Shown here: positions 40,203 through 48,913 of the stretch, piece after piece
Numbering within the stretch: position 1 is the stretch's first letter
Layout of the letters: each line of letters starts with the position of its first letter
NCBI RefSeq assembly: GCF_014642835.1
Contig: NZ_BMJA01000001.1
Location: 1,989,324 to 2,053,323 of the forward strand
Reading direction: 5' to 3'
Origin: Dyella nitratireducens
GTDB lineage: Bacteria > Pseudomonadota > Gammaproteobacteria > Xanthomonadales > Rhodanobacteraceae
DNA: 64,000 nt
Program-made: the position numbers and the translations under genes
The notes under the pieces: model-generated
Told to the model about the DNA's origin: nothing
Database searches by the model: none
The model's input: only the letters and a program-made list of their open reading frames with translations

Positions 40203-41318
40203 TCAGGACCCCAACGCTGACTGGATGCGCCCAGCCAGCTCAACGACATCCGCAAGCGTTGTCGCGGGACTTGCCTCTTTCAACGGCAGTCCGGGCGCGG
40301 CGAACAAATCCGGAAACGTCCTCATGACATGCCGGGCGACTTCCTGCCCCGACATATTGCGGGTGCGCAGCGAACTGTTGCGCGACCCGTACGGCCCGTA
40401 GGTCTTTGCGTCGGTCACGCTGAACAGGCCCATGGTCGGCACCTGCGATGCCACGGCCAGATGCATCACCCCGCAGTCGGCGCTGATCATCAGGTCGACC
40501 GCCGACATGACCGCGCCCATGCGCCGGATGCTGGTGGAGTAGTAGCTGGGCCAGCGTGAGCCGAGCATGGAACGGCCCTGCATGGGCACGATTTCCACCA
40601 GGGCGCATTCCGGTGACTGCTCCTCCAGCGTGGCAAGAAATTCGTCCCACCATGCCTGCGGATAGCGTTTGTTGCCGGTCGCGTCGGCGAAGATGCCGAT
40701 GGTGCAGCGTGCTTGATGTTGCAGCTGTTCGGCCAGCAGTTCGCGCAGCACAGCCTTGCCGCAAGCCCGTTCGCCATCAGTAAGCCGGATATCCATCATG
40801 GGAAAGCCCTGGCCTTCCTGCTGCGCCGGCGATGCATGCCAGCGCACCAACGCCACCGGCCGCTGCGCCATGTGACTGGGTGCCATCGTCTGCGGCACCA
40901 GGTGGGTGAAACTCGCCGAGGCTTCAGGCTCCCCAAAACCAAGCTTGTAACGCCCTTTGAAAATGCGCGCGAGCGTACGGCTGAAACCGGAGCCGAAACA
41001 GGGATCGATGATCAGGTCGTAATGAGTCCGGCGAATGCGTGAGATCAAGCCAAGAAAACTCACCGGGTGCTTGAAGCCACGGCGCGGCAGGCAATAGATG
41101 TTCTTGACGCTGAAGAACGTGGCGAACACGTCGGCCGCCAGCGTGCCCTCCGCCACGATGTCGATTTCCGCGCCCTTGTACAGACGTTCCAGTTCGGCGA
41201 TCAGCGGCGTCATCAGCAGCATGTTGCCCAGCCGATGATTCGGCCGGCACACCAGGATGCGATGAATCCCCTGCCGGGGGATGCCGTTGAGAAGTGGATT
41301 GCTAGCGATTGCGCTCAA
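40203..41318 (-). CDS. Glycosyltransferase family 9 (heptosyltransferase-like) (371 aa)
   Basis: GT-B enzyme of the LPS heptosyltransferase family. The N-terminal IHRILVCRPNHRLGNMLLMTP is the family opening, and SADCGVMHLAVASQVPTMGLF is the donor-binding segment (Asp, His). The start codon is TTG at 41318, preceded by GGTGAG; no ATG lies in the 32 residues before the conserved core. Likely role: adding a heptose or related sugar to LPS core, in step with the neighbouring ArnT-like enzyme. Confidence 0.88.
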   Translation of the reverse strand: MSAIASNPLLNGIPRQGIHRILVCRPNHRLGNMLLMTPLIAELERLYKGAEIDIVAEGTLAADVFATFFSVKNIYCLPRRGFKHPVSFLGLISRIRRTHYDLIIDPCFGSGFSRTLARIFKGRYKLGFGEPEASASFTHLVPQTMAPSHMAQRPVALVRWHASPAQQEGQGFPMMDIRLTDGERACGKAVLRELLAEQLQHQARCTIGIFADATGNKRYPQAWWDEFLATLEEQSPECALVEIVPMQGRSMLGSRWPSYYSTSIRRMGAVMSAVDLMISADCGVMHLAVASQVPTMGLFSVTDAKTYGPYGSRNSSLRTRNMSGQEVARHVMRTFPDLFAAPGLPLKEASPATTLADVVELAGRIQSALGS

Positions 41319-41457
41319 AGCTCACCCGACGCACTGATTGTTTGAATGGCGTTTCGGCATGATCGGACCCCGCATGAAACGGCTTGGTTCAACCACGCGC
41401 CAGCACGTCCTTGGGCCTGGATGGCAAGTGTGGAAGGGCAAACTTAGGCGAGACTTA

Positions 41458-41498
41458 CATGCGTGTTACGAGTTTGTAATCTGTTCAAAAACGCATGT
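41458..41498. promoter_or_regulatory. Inverted repeats upstream of the two-component operon
   Basis: ACATGCGT (41458-41465) and ACGCATGT (41491-41498) are exact complements; between them TTAC-N6-GTAA forms a smaller palindrome. They lie just upstream of the predicted promoter. Could be an autoregulatory response-regulator site. Confidence 0.35.
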
Positions 41499-41503
41499 TT
41501 TCA

Positions 41504-41531
41504 CTGACTTTGCATCGCTCGTTGTTATAGT
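41504..41531 (+). promoter_or_regulatory. Predicted sigma-70 promoter of the two-component operon
   Basis: CTGACT (41504-41509), 16-bp spacer, TATAGT (41526-41531). The -10 is strong and the -35 moderate. About 60 bp of leader would precede the response-regulator ATG at 41599. Confidence 0.5.
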
Positions 41532-41598
41532 CGCCGCGACGTTGCAGCGAACGGGAAAAATACGCTGTCAGGCCCGACAGATTACCGAAAGGAACCGG

Positions 41599-42336
41599 AT
41601 GCATACGACGCTTGTCTGGAACGACGCGGGTAACCGTGGCATCGCCTGCGAAAGGGGAACTGCTCTGAACGTTCTTATTGTCGAAGACTCCGCACGTTTG
41701 CGCGATTCGCTGGGGCGTGGCCTGACGGCATCCGGGTTCACCGTGGATAACGCGGTCAACGGCGTGGCGGCCTGCCAGCATCTGGACACGTATGAATATG
41801 AACTGGTCGTGCTGGACTTGGGGCTGCCCGGCATGGATGGATTCGGCGTGCTGCGTCATATACAGGGGCATACAACGCGTCCGCGCGTGCTGGTGCTGTC
41901 GGCACGCGATCAGATCGCCGACCGCGTCGATGCGCTTAATCGCGGCGCGGATGACTATCTGGTCAAGCCTTTTGCCTTCGACGAGCTGGTGGCGCGATTG
42001 CATGCGCTCGCCCGCCGCTCGCAAGATGCGCAGACACCGCAACTGATCATCGGCACGCTGACGCTCGATCCCGCAGGACGCACGGTGCGTGTGCAAGACC
42101 AATGGTTGACGCTGACACCGCGCGAATTTTCCTTGCTTGAACTGCTGATGAGGCATCGCGGCCGTGCGTTCTCACGCAGCGACATTCTCGAACGCCTGGC
42201 CGGCTGCGAATCCACCGCCTCCGACCGCAGCGTGGAAGTGCTGGTGTTCGGCCTGCGGCGCAAGCTGGAGCAAGCCGGCATCAGCGAGCTGGTGCACACG
42301 CGCCGCGGTTTCGGCTATCTGATTCCCAAGAGCTGA
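41599..42336 (+). CDS. OmpR/PhoB-family response regulator (245 aa)
   Basis: Receiver domain with acidic pocket (VLIVEDS) and phosphoacceptor Asp73 (VVLDLGLPGMDG), conserved Lys in DDYLVKPFAFDEL, and a C-terminal winged helix (LTPREFSLLELLMRHRGRAF and VEVLVFGLRRKLEQAG). ATG 41599 with AAAGGAA upstream gives 22 residues before the usual family start; translation from a CTG at 41665 after AAGGGG is possible. Coupled to the kinase gene by TGATG. Resembles QseB/PmrA-type regulators in layout. Confidence 0.9.
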   Translation: MHTTLVWNDAGNRGIACERGTALNVLIVEDSARLRDSLGRGLTASGFTVDNAVNGVAACQHLDTYEYELVVLDLGLPGMDGFGVLRHIQGHTTRPRVLVLSARDQIADRVDALNRGADDYLVKPFAFDELVARLHALARRSQDAQTPQLIIGTLTLDPAGRTVRVQDQWLTLTPREFSLLELLMRHRGRAFSRSDILERLAGCESTASDRSVEVLVFGLRRKLEQAGISELVHTRRGFGYLIPKS

Positions 42337-43754
42337 TGGCGCGGTCCATGGCGGCAAGCCCACGCGCAACCTCGCTGCGCCTTCGCACCACCCTGCTGGT
42401 GATTGCGGCGATCGTGGTGGTGCTTGGAACAGCCATGATCGTGATCGACATTCGCGTGGATAACGAAGTCGCGCAACGCGCCGATGCCGACCTGCTGGAA
42501 CACGCGCAGGCGCTGGCGGATATTTTCACGGCGCGCACCAAGGCATCCACGCAGCCCTTTCCCTCGTATTGGACGCCCTCGTTCCTGGCGGATGACGGGA
42601 CCAACTATTTCCGCATCGACTGCCGTGGCCAGCACGTCGTATCGTCCGATGACGTCAGGTCGCTAGCGTGGCCAACGCCTGCGCCGAACCAGTCGATGGA
42701 CTTCAGCGATATGACCGATCATCGCGGCACCCGGCTGCGCGCCATCGTCTTGCGCTTTTTCCCCGACCTCAACGCCATGCATGACGCGCCATCCGGCCCC
42801 GATGCTGCGAATGAAGCGGCAGATGCGACGGAGTGCATGCTGGGATTGGCGGTAGATCACAGCGAAGTGCTGGACTTCCAACACTCCATGGATCGGATCG
42901 AATTTGGCGGCGTGGTGCTGGGCTTCCTGATCGTAGCCATTCTTACGCCGTTGCTGGTCATGCGCAGCCTGCGTCCTCTCGCAGGCCTGGCCGAAGCGAT
43001 GGACAAGATCGGTCCGGAAACGCCGAGCATGCGGTTGCAAGGTACCAATATCCGCGAACTTGCACCGCTGATCGCACGCTTCAATGCGGTGCTCTCGCGC
43101 ATGGAGGAAGGCCTGTTGCGCGAGCGCCAGTTCGCCAGCAGCGTGGCGCATGAACTGCGCACGCCCTTGGCGGAATTGCGCACCGCCATCGAAGTGGAAT
43201 TGCGCTATCCCAGTGGCCGCGATCCACACGTGTTGCTGGCGGACATCGGCGAGATCGGCGCCAAGATGGAACGTATCGTGACAGCCCTGTTGCTGCTCAC
43301 CCGTATCGAGGCGGGTATCGAGCAACTTTCCTTGCAACGCGTGGATGTCACCGCGCTGACGGATGCACTGGTCATTCGGCATCAGCATCGCTTGCGCGAA
43401 CGTGCCTTGAACCTGAGGCTGGACATCGAGCCCTCCGTTGCCTGGATGGCAGACAGCACGCTGCTGGACGTGCTACTTGGCAACCTGCTGAGCAACGCGA
43501 TCGCCTACGCACCGTCCGGCAGCACCATCGTGCTATGCAGTGCGCAATCCAATTGGTCCGTCACGAACGCCGCCCCGGATCTTACCGACGAGGATATCGC
43601 CCGCATGAAGCAGCGATTCTGGCGCAAAGGCAAGGACGCCGGCGTGCATACCGGGCTTGGTCTGGCGCTGGCTGCGTCGGCGGCGCACGCGCAGTCATTA
43701 CGGCTGGAGCTGGTGTTGCGCGAGGGGAATTTGCAGGCGAGTGTGATGCCTTGA
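42336..43754 (+). CDS. Membrane sensor histidine kinase (472 aa)
   Basis: Partner of the preceding regulator. Two spans (LLVIAAIVVVLGTAMIVIDI near residues 20-40 and VVLGFLIVAILTPLLVM near 190-207) bracket a periplasmic sensor of about 150 residues with two Cys (FRIDCRG and ATECMLG). A HAMP-like linker leads to the H-box SVAHELRTPLAELR with phospho-His272, then the N-box LLGNLLSNAIAYA. The ATP lid is short (GLGLALAASAAHAQ). Signal unknown; the QseC/PmrB group is the closest in form. Confidence 0.9.
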   Translation: MARSMAASPRATSLRLRTTLLVIAAIVVVLGTAMIVIDIRVDNEVAQRADADLLEHAQALADIFTARTKASTQPFPSYWTPSFLADDGTNYFRIDCRGQHVVSSDDVRSLAWPTPAPNQSMDFSDMTDHRGTRLRAIVLRFFPDLNAMHDAPSGPDAANEAADATECMLGLAVDHSEVLDFQHSMDRIEFGGVVLGFLIVAILTPLLVMRSLRPLAGLAEAMDKIGPETPSMRLQGTNIRELAPLIARFNAVLSRMEEGLLRERQFASSVAHELRTPLAELRTAIEVELRYPSGRDPHVLLADIGEIGAKMERIVTALLLLTRIEAGIEQLSLQRVDVTALTDALVIRHQHRLRERALNLRLDIEPSVAWMADSTLLDVLLGNLLSNAIAYAPSGSTIVLCSAQSNWSVTNAAPDLTDEDIARMKQRFWRKGKDAGVHTGLGLALAASAAHAQSLRLELVLREGNLQASVMP

Positions 43755-43764
43755 ATAAACCGGG

Positions 43765-44412
43765 CTACGGGTTGAAACGATGGATGAATCCAATCTTGAA
43801 CCCGCCCGGCAGCCAGCTGATGATCAATGGCGAATGCCGCCGCGACGCATAAATTCCGAATCCTACGCCTACCCCCGCGCCCACTAGCACATCGCTTTGC
43901 CAGTGGCCGCGCGTTTTCACGCGCGCTACCGCGTCATAAGCCGGCAGCAAGGCCAGTGCGTATACCGCTGGATGATCTTCGCCGTAGGCGGCCATGAAGG
44001 GCGTCACCGCCGCGGAAATCGCCGACACCTCGCCGCTGGGAAAGCTCTGCGCATGCGTGCCGCGGAAAAACAGATTGGGATTGGACGTCTGCGAAGGGCG
44101 TTCGCGCTGGAACGAGTATTTCATCACTTCCGTGGTGACGCCCGTGAACACCATGGCATCCACCGATCGCCACAAGGTGTCGCCAAACTTGTCCTGGTCA
44201 CCGAATGCCAGGGCACCGAGGCCGACGAAAGCGACGGTTCCATCCAGCACGCCGCTCTGGATGTTGCGATTCCAGATGCCGCGATTGTCGTAAGCCACCC
44301 GATGATCGATGCCAAGAAAACCGCCACCCGCCCATGCGCTGCTGGGCAGCAAGCACGCCACGCATAGCATCGCCTGCAAAAAGAAATGAGAACGAGAACG
44401 TAATGCAGCCAT
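43765..44412 (-). CDS. PAP2-superfamily protein with altered motif 2 (215 aa)
   Basis: Exported or membrane PAP2-like phosphatase (signal peptide to about SAWAGG). Motif 1 is KYSFQRERP, motif 3 is RVKTRGHWQSD with its His. In motif 2 the usual PSGH reads PSGE (SFPSGEVSAIS), so one of the two active-site His is replaced by Glu. Some outer-membrane or periplasmic PAP2 subfamilies carry this form; activity may be changed. ATG 44412 is preferred to 44445 for the signal peptide. It is convergent with the kinase gene, 10 bp apart. Confidence 0.85.
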   Translation of the reverse strand: MAALRSRSHFFLQAMLCVACLLPSSAWAGGGFLGIDHRVAYDNRGIWNRNIQSGVLDGTVAFVGLGALAFGDQDKFGDTLWRSVDAMVFTGVTTEVMKYSFQRERPSQTSNPNLFFRGTHAQSFPSGEVSAISAAVTPFMAAYGEDHPAVYALALLPAYDAVARVKTRGHWQSDVLVGAGVGVGFGIYASRRHSPLIISWLPGGFKIGFIHRFNP

Positions 44413-44425
44413 GACACGACGCTCG

Positions 44426-44437
44426 TTGTCCGGACAA
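44426..44437. promoter_or_regulatory. Palindrome TTGTCCGGACAA upstream of the PAP2-like gene
   Basis: A perfect 12-bp palindrome 14 bp before the start codon. It contains the same GTCCGGAC core as the site at 823-832. Possible repressor site; inferred. Confidence 0.3.
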
Positions 44438-44665
44438 ATCCTCACGCAAACCCATTTGACCCTATGCCTTTCATCTTTGCATTGGCTTAGTGCGCGGTGA
44501 AGTTTGCGCTATGTTTCGACCACGACGATGTGTACTGTCAAAACGGCTCGCTCACGTCACACACTCGTCATTCAAGACATGAATCCTTCGTCATGAAGAA
44601 CACGTGCCACCGCAAAAGATGGCAGCGTTTTTCGCGTGCAACATTCCTCCCCCACGAGCCTTTGT

Positions 44666-45448
44666 ATGCAGCTTCGACGTGCCCTGCCGTATGCCGCGCT
44701 TTTCGCCGCATCCCTGATGTCTCCCTACGCACACGCAGATCTCACCGACGAGATCCAGGTGTATGACGACAGCATCAACCGTCAAGGCCAGTTCGGCCTC
44801 GAACTGCATTTGAACACCACGCTGGAAGGCCGATCGATGCCGGATTATCCCGGTGAGATTCCACCCGATCGCGGCTTTCGCACCACCATGGAATGGTCCT
44901 ACGGCATCACCAATAGCCTGGAAGCGGGGCTTTATCTGCCATTTCTGCACGATGCAACGGGTACCAATTACTTCGCCGGTCCGCGCATTCGCCTGAAATG
45001 GATTCCGGTCAAGCCGGCAGAAGGCGGCTCCGGTCCGTTCCTGGGCTTGAATGTGGAAGTGTCGGCGGTGAACGAACGGCTGGAACAAGGCCGCCCTGCC
45101 GTCGAGCTGCGGCCGATCATCGGTTATCACAGTCCGTTGTGGTTGATCTCCTTCAACCCTGTGGTCGATGGCACGTTTCATCCGCGCTACGGCAGCAGCT
45201 ATGGCGATTTCGCTCCGGCGCTGAAAGTGGCGCGGACGATATGGCCTGGTACTGCGCTGGGCTTCGAGTACTACAACGATTTCGGCCGCATCGGGAATTT
45301 CGATCCGGCGCGCAAGCAGTTCCAGCAGCTGTTCGCGGCCGTGGACGTCACGCGGGGACTCATTCCCTTCAACTTCGGCATTGGAAGAGGTTTGAATGGC
45401 GCCACAGACAAATGGACGGTGAAGGCGATTCTGGAGATCCCGATTTGA
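44666..45448 (+). CDS. Putative outer-membrane beta-barrel protein (260 aa)
   Basis: Signal peptide (LPYAALFAASLMSPYAHA, to about residue 24), then an alternating hydrophobic pattern with Gly/aromatic turns (GQFGLELHLNTTLEG, TTMEWSYGITNSLEAGLYLP, GPRIRLKWIPV) and a C-terminal KAILEIPI. This is the look of small outer-membrane barrels of the MetA-pathway/phenol-degradation type, but I cannot assign a family. Start at ATG 44666. It lies 72 bp before the methyltransferase gene on the same strand. Confidence 0.72.
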   Translation: MQLRRALPYAALFAASLMSPYAHADLTDEIQVYDDSINRQGQFGLELHLNTTLEGRSMPDYPGEIPPDRGFRTTMEWSYGITNSLEAGLYLPFLHDATGTNYFAGPRIRLKWIPVKPAEGGSGPFLGLNVEVSAVNERLEQGRPAVELRPIIGYHSPLWLISFNPVVDGTFHPRYGSSYGDFAPALKVARTIWPGTALGFEYYNDFGRIGNFDPARKQFQQLFAAVDVTRGLIPFNFGIGRGLNGATDKWTVKAILEIPI

Positions 45449-45519
45449 TGCGCTAGCCATCGACGTGCGCGCGCGGTGTAATGTTTCGCTCCTAAAGGCA
45501 AGCAGGATGGACGACAGCC

Positions 45520-46140
45520 ATGGCTGACACCCGACACCATTGGGAGCAGGTCTACGAAACCAAATCCGCCGATGCGGTGAGCTGGTACCAGACCCATCCG
45601 GATACCTCGCTGACGTTCATCGCAGCCAGCCAGCTACCGCTCGACGCGCCGCTGCTGGACGTAGGTGGCGGCGCTTCCACCCTCGTCGATCATTTGCTGG
45701 AACTTGGCTATACCGACGTCAGCGTGCTCGACATCGCCTCGCACGCACTGTCCCAGTCACAGGCACGCCTTGGCGCCGCGAAGGCGCAGCGGGTGCATTG
45801 GCTGGTGGATGACGTCACGCGCTTCGCACCTTCCCGCCACTACGCGCTGTGGCACGATCGGGCCGTGTTCCATTTTCTGACCGATGATGCATTGAAGGCG
45901 GCGTATCTGGCTGCACTGCGCCGCAGCCTTGCACTGGGCGGCAGCGTGATCATGGCTACGTTTGCCGCCGACGGCCCGACTCGCTGCAGCGGATTGGACG
46001 TGGCGCGCTATGACGCTGACAGCTTGTATGCCTTGTTCGGCGATGATTTCGAACGCCTGGCGGACGGGCGCGACATGCATGTCACGCCGTGGGGATCCGA
46101 CCAGGCTTTTACTTATCTGCACTTGCGCAGGCGTTCATGA
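45520..46140 (+). CDS. Class I SAM-dependent methyltransferase (206 aa)
   Basis: Rossmann-type methyltransferase with SAM motif LLDVGGGAST (residues about 45-54) and VSVLDIAS at strand 2. The N-terminus HHWEQVYETKSADAVSWYQ is typical of a widespread group often annotated as thiopurine/tellurite-type methyltransferases; substrate unknown. GACGACAGCC precedes the ATG without a strong ribosome site. The multicopper oxidase gene follows 16 bp later, so co-transcription is likely. Confidence 0.87.
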   Translation: MADTRHHWEQVYETKSADAVSWYQTHPDTSLTFIAASQLPLDAPLLDVGGGASTLVDHLLELGYTDVSVLDIASHALSQSQARLGAAKAQRVHWLVDDVTRFAPSRHYALWHDRAVFHFLTDDALKAAYLAALRRSLALGGSVIMATFAADGPTRCSGLDVARYDADSLYALFGDDFERLADGRDMHVTPWGSDQAFTYLHLRRRS

Positions 46141-46155
46141 AACGGGGGACGATGT

Positions 46156-47625
46156 ATGTCGATTGACCGGCGCGAATTCCTGAAATGGAGCGGATTGGCC
46201 GCACTGGCAGGAGGCACACCAGGGTGGCTACACGCCGCCGCTCCCGCCATCGCACCCGCCGGCAATGCGGATTACACCCTGCATATCGCTCGTAGCCTGG
46301 TTGAGTTGGCACCGGACCATATCGTTTCCACCACCACGTACAACGGCCAGTTTCCCGGTCCATTGATCCGGCTGAAGGAAGGGCGGCGCGTGGTGGTGGA
46401 TGTCTACAACGACACTGACGTGCCGGAGCAATTGCATTGGCATGGACAGTTCGTGCCGGTGGACGTCGACGGTTCCGCCGAGGAAGGCACGCCGTACATC
46501 CCGCCGCGCGGTATGCGCCGTTTGTCGTTCGTGCCGGGGCCGTCAGGATTCCGCTTCTATCACACGCATTTGGTGGCGGGCAGCGATCTCACCCAGGGAC
46601 AGTACAGCGGCCAGGTGGGGCCTGTGTACATCGAAGCCCGCCATGCGCCGGGCGACTACGACCAGGAGGTGTTCCTGGTGCTGAAGGAGTTCGATCCGTT
46701 CTTCAGCCAGGGTGGCGACATGGCGCAGGACTTTCTCGTGCCGCGTGAACCTGAGCGTGCATTGAAAGAACGCGGCGAAACAGCCATGAATGCGTCCTTG
46801 GCAAAAGGACAGCCGCACGGTTACGAAGTGGGTTATCAGGCCTTCGCCATCAATGGTCGCATGCTTGGGGCTGGCGAACCGATTCGCGTCAAACCTGGCG
46901 AACGCGTGCTGCTGCACGTGCTCAACGGCAGCGCCACGGAAATACGCAGCCTGGCGCTGCCCGGCCACACGTTCAAAGTCATTGCGCTGGACGGCAACCC
47001 GGTACCGAATCCGGCCGAGGTGCCGGTGCTGTGGCTGGGAACGGCGGAGCGCGTCAGTGCCGTCGTCGAGATGAAGTATCCCGGCACGTGGATACTCGGC
47101 GATCTGGATGACGACGACCGCGGGCACGGCATGGGCATCGTGGTGGAGTACGCGGGGCATCGCGGCAAGCCGCAGTGGATCAAACCCACATCATCCAGCT
47201 GGGATTACCGGCGTTTCGCCTTGGCCCATGCCGAACCTGGCACGGCGGACGAGATCATCGAGATGACGTTCGCCAAGCAGAACGCCGCAGACAACGGTTT
47301 CAACCGCTGGACCATCAACGACGTGGCCTTCGACATGGCGGCGAGAAAACCGATATTCCCGTTGCACTACGGCAAGCGCTATCGCCTGCGCATGCACAAC
47401 ACCAGCGACGATATCCATCCCATCCACCTGCATCGGCATAATTTCGAGATCACGCGCATCGCCGGCCAACCGACGGCGGGCGTAATCAAGGATGTGGTGA
47501 TGCTCAACGGCTACCAGACCATGGAGATCGACTTCACCGCCGATCAGCGCGGGCTTTCGCTGTTCCACTGCCATTCGCAACTGCATATGGATTTCGGCTT
47601 CATGGCGCTGTTCGATTGCGCATGA
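46156..47625 (+). CDS. Tat-exported multicopper oxidase (489 aa)
   Basis: Laccase/CueO-like oxidase that couples substrate or metal oxidation to O2 reduction in the periplasm. A twin-arginine signal is visible (DRREFLKWSGLAALAGG). All four copper motifs are present: HWHG at 94-97, HTH near 136, HPIHLH starting at His421 and HCHSQLH at 471-477. The type-1 copper axial position (ten residues after Cys472) is Phe482, as in high-potential laccases. No Met-rich CueO insert is obvious. The stop overlaps the chrA start (ATGA). Confidence 0.92.
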   Translation: MSIDRREFLKWSGLAALAGGTPGWLHAAAPAIAPAGNADYTLHIARSLVELAPDHIVSTTTYNGQFPGPLIRLKEGRRVVVDVYNDTDVPEQLHWHGQFVPVDVDGSAEEGTPYIPPRGMRRLSFVPGPSGFRFYHTHLVAGSDLTQGQYSGQVGPVYIEARHAPGDYDQEVFLVLKEFDPFFSQGGDMAQDFLVPREPERALKERGETAMNASLAKGQPHGYEVGYQAFAINGRMLGAGEPIRVKPGERVLLHVLNGSATEIRSLALPGHTFKVIALDGNPVPNPAEVPVLWLGTAERVSAVVEMKYPGTWILGDLDDDDRGHGMGIVVEYAGHRGKPQWIKPTSSSWDYRRFALAHAEPGTADEIIEMTFAKQNAADNGFNRWTINDVAFDMAARKPIFPLHYGKRYRLRMHNTSDDIHPIHLHRHNFEITRIAGQPTAGVIKDVVMLNGYQTMEIDFTADQRGLSLFHCHSQLHMDFGFMALFDCA

Positions 47626-48824
47626 AGCAAACATCGCAGCCGCAAGGCAATGTCCGTGAAGTCGGTGCCGCGTTCCTGAAACTCGGGCTGATGTCGTTCG
47701 GCGGGCCCATTGCACATCTGGGCTATTTCCGTCGCGAATTCGTCGAACGCCGACGCTGGCTGGACGAAGCGCATTTCGGCCAGTTGCTGGCCTTGTGCCA
47801 ATTCCTGCCCGGACCCGCCAGCAGCCAGCTGGGTTTCTCCCTTGGCCTGCTGCGCGCGGGATGGCTGGGAGCGCTGGCCGCATTTATTGGTTTTACGTTG
47901 CCTTCGGCCGTGCTGATGTTTGCGTTCGGCACCTGGAGCCATGATCTTGCCGGCGCGTGGGGACAAGGTGTCGTGCATGGGTTGAAGCTCGTCGCCGTCG
48001 CAGTCGTGGCGCACGGCGTATTGGGCATGGCACGCAACCTGACACCGGATGCGCCGCGTGCGCTGATGGCGGTGGCTGCAGCAGGGTTGATTGCGTTCAG
48101 TGCCAGCTCGGTGATGCAGCTTGGCGTGGTCACGGGTGGCGCTTTGCTGGGGCCATGGATTTGCAGGAGTGTCACAGCACGGCAAGGCGAAACGTTTCCG
48201 CTGCGATATAGCCGGCGCACCGGCGTGATGTTGTTGGGTGTTTATGCCGTCTTGCTCGTGCTTGCGTTGACGATCGCCACAGCGTTGCCGCAGCGGGCGC
48301 AAATGGCCGCCGCGTTTTATCGCACCGGTGCGCTGGTATTCGGTGGCGGCCATGTCGTGCTGCCGTTGCTCAAGCAGGCGGTCGTCGATCCGGGCTGGAT
48401 CAATAACGATACGTTCCTCACCGGTTACGGTGCCGCGCAAGCGGTACCTGGACCCATGTTCACGCTGTCAGCGTTCCTGGGTGAGTGCCTGCCCGGCCAT
48501 CAAGGCGGCGTGGTAGGTGCCATCGTCAGCCTGCTCGCCATTTTTCTGCCCGGCTTGCTGGCCGTATCAGGATGTTTGCCGTTCTGGCGTGCCTTGGCCG
48601 CACGGGACAACGCCGCACGCATGCTGGCCGGCGTGAACGCTGCGGTGGTAGGGATTCTGGCGGCCGCGCTGTACAACCCGGTGTGGGTGAGTGCGGTGCG
48701 CGATGGGAAGGATTTTGCGATTGCCTTGATCGGGTTTGCGTTGTTGGCGGCTGCGCGGCAATCGGCGTTGGTGATTGTGCTGTGGTGTGTGGTGGCGTCG
48801 GTGTTGCGCGTGGCGCTTTCGTAG
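47622..48824 (+). CDS. chrA: Chromate transporter ChrA, two-domain form (400 aa)
   Basis: Inner-membrane CHR-family transporter that expels chromate. Both halves show the family motif: LMSFGGPIAHLGYFRREFV with QFLPGPASSQL in the first, and ALVFGGGHVVLPLL with QAVPGPMFTLSAFLG in the second. ATG 47622 overlaps the oxidase stop by 4 bp, so the two are coupled. The stop codon TAG (48822-48824) belongs to the palindromic repeat starting at 48821, so the repeat defines the protein's end. The last residues (RVALS) are otherwise normal. Confidence 0.93.
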   Translation: MKQTSQPQGNVREVGAAFLKLGLMSFGGPIAHLGYFRREFVERRRWLDEAHFGQLLALCQFLPGPASSQLGFSLGLLRAGWLGALAAFIGFTLPSAVLMFAFGTWSHDLAGAWGQGVVHGLKLVAVAVVAHGVLGMARNLTPDAPRALMAVAAAGLIAFSASSVMQLGVVTGGALLGPWICRSVTARQGETFPLRYSRRTGVMLLGVYAVLLVLALTIATALPQRAQMAAAFYRTGALVFGGGHVVLPLLKQAVVDPGWINNDTFLTGYGAAQAVPGPMFTLSAFLGECLPGHQGGVVGAIVSLLAIFLPGLLAVSGCLPFWRALAARDNAARMLAGVNAAVVGILAAALYNPVWVSAVRDGKDFAIALIGFALLAAARQSALVIVLWCVVASVLRVALS

Positions 48825-48893
48825 GTTGGGGTGCAAACCCCAACATCGTCATCTCCCATGCATCACGATGTTGGGGTTTGCACCCCAACCTAC
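48821..48893. repeat. GTAGGTTGGGGTGC palindrome (29-bp arms), copy 1
   Basis: Arms 48821-48849 and 48865-48893 are exact complements around a 15-nt loop. It provides the chrA stop codon and fills the gap to the convergent esterase gene, where it may terminate both. Confidence 0.88.
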
Positions 48894-48913
48894 ATGCCCT
48901 CGCCATCACCGAC

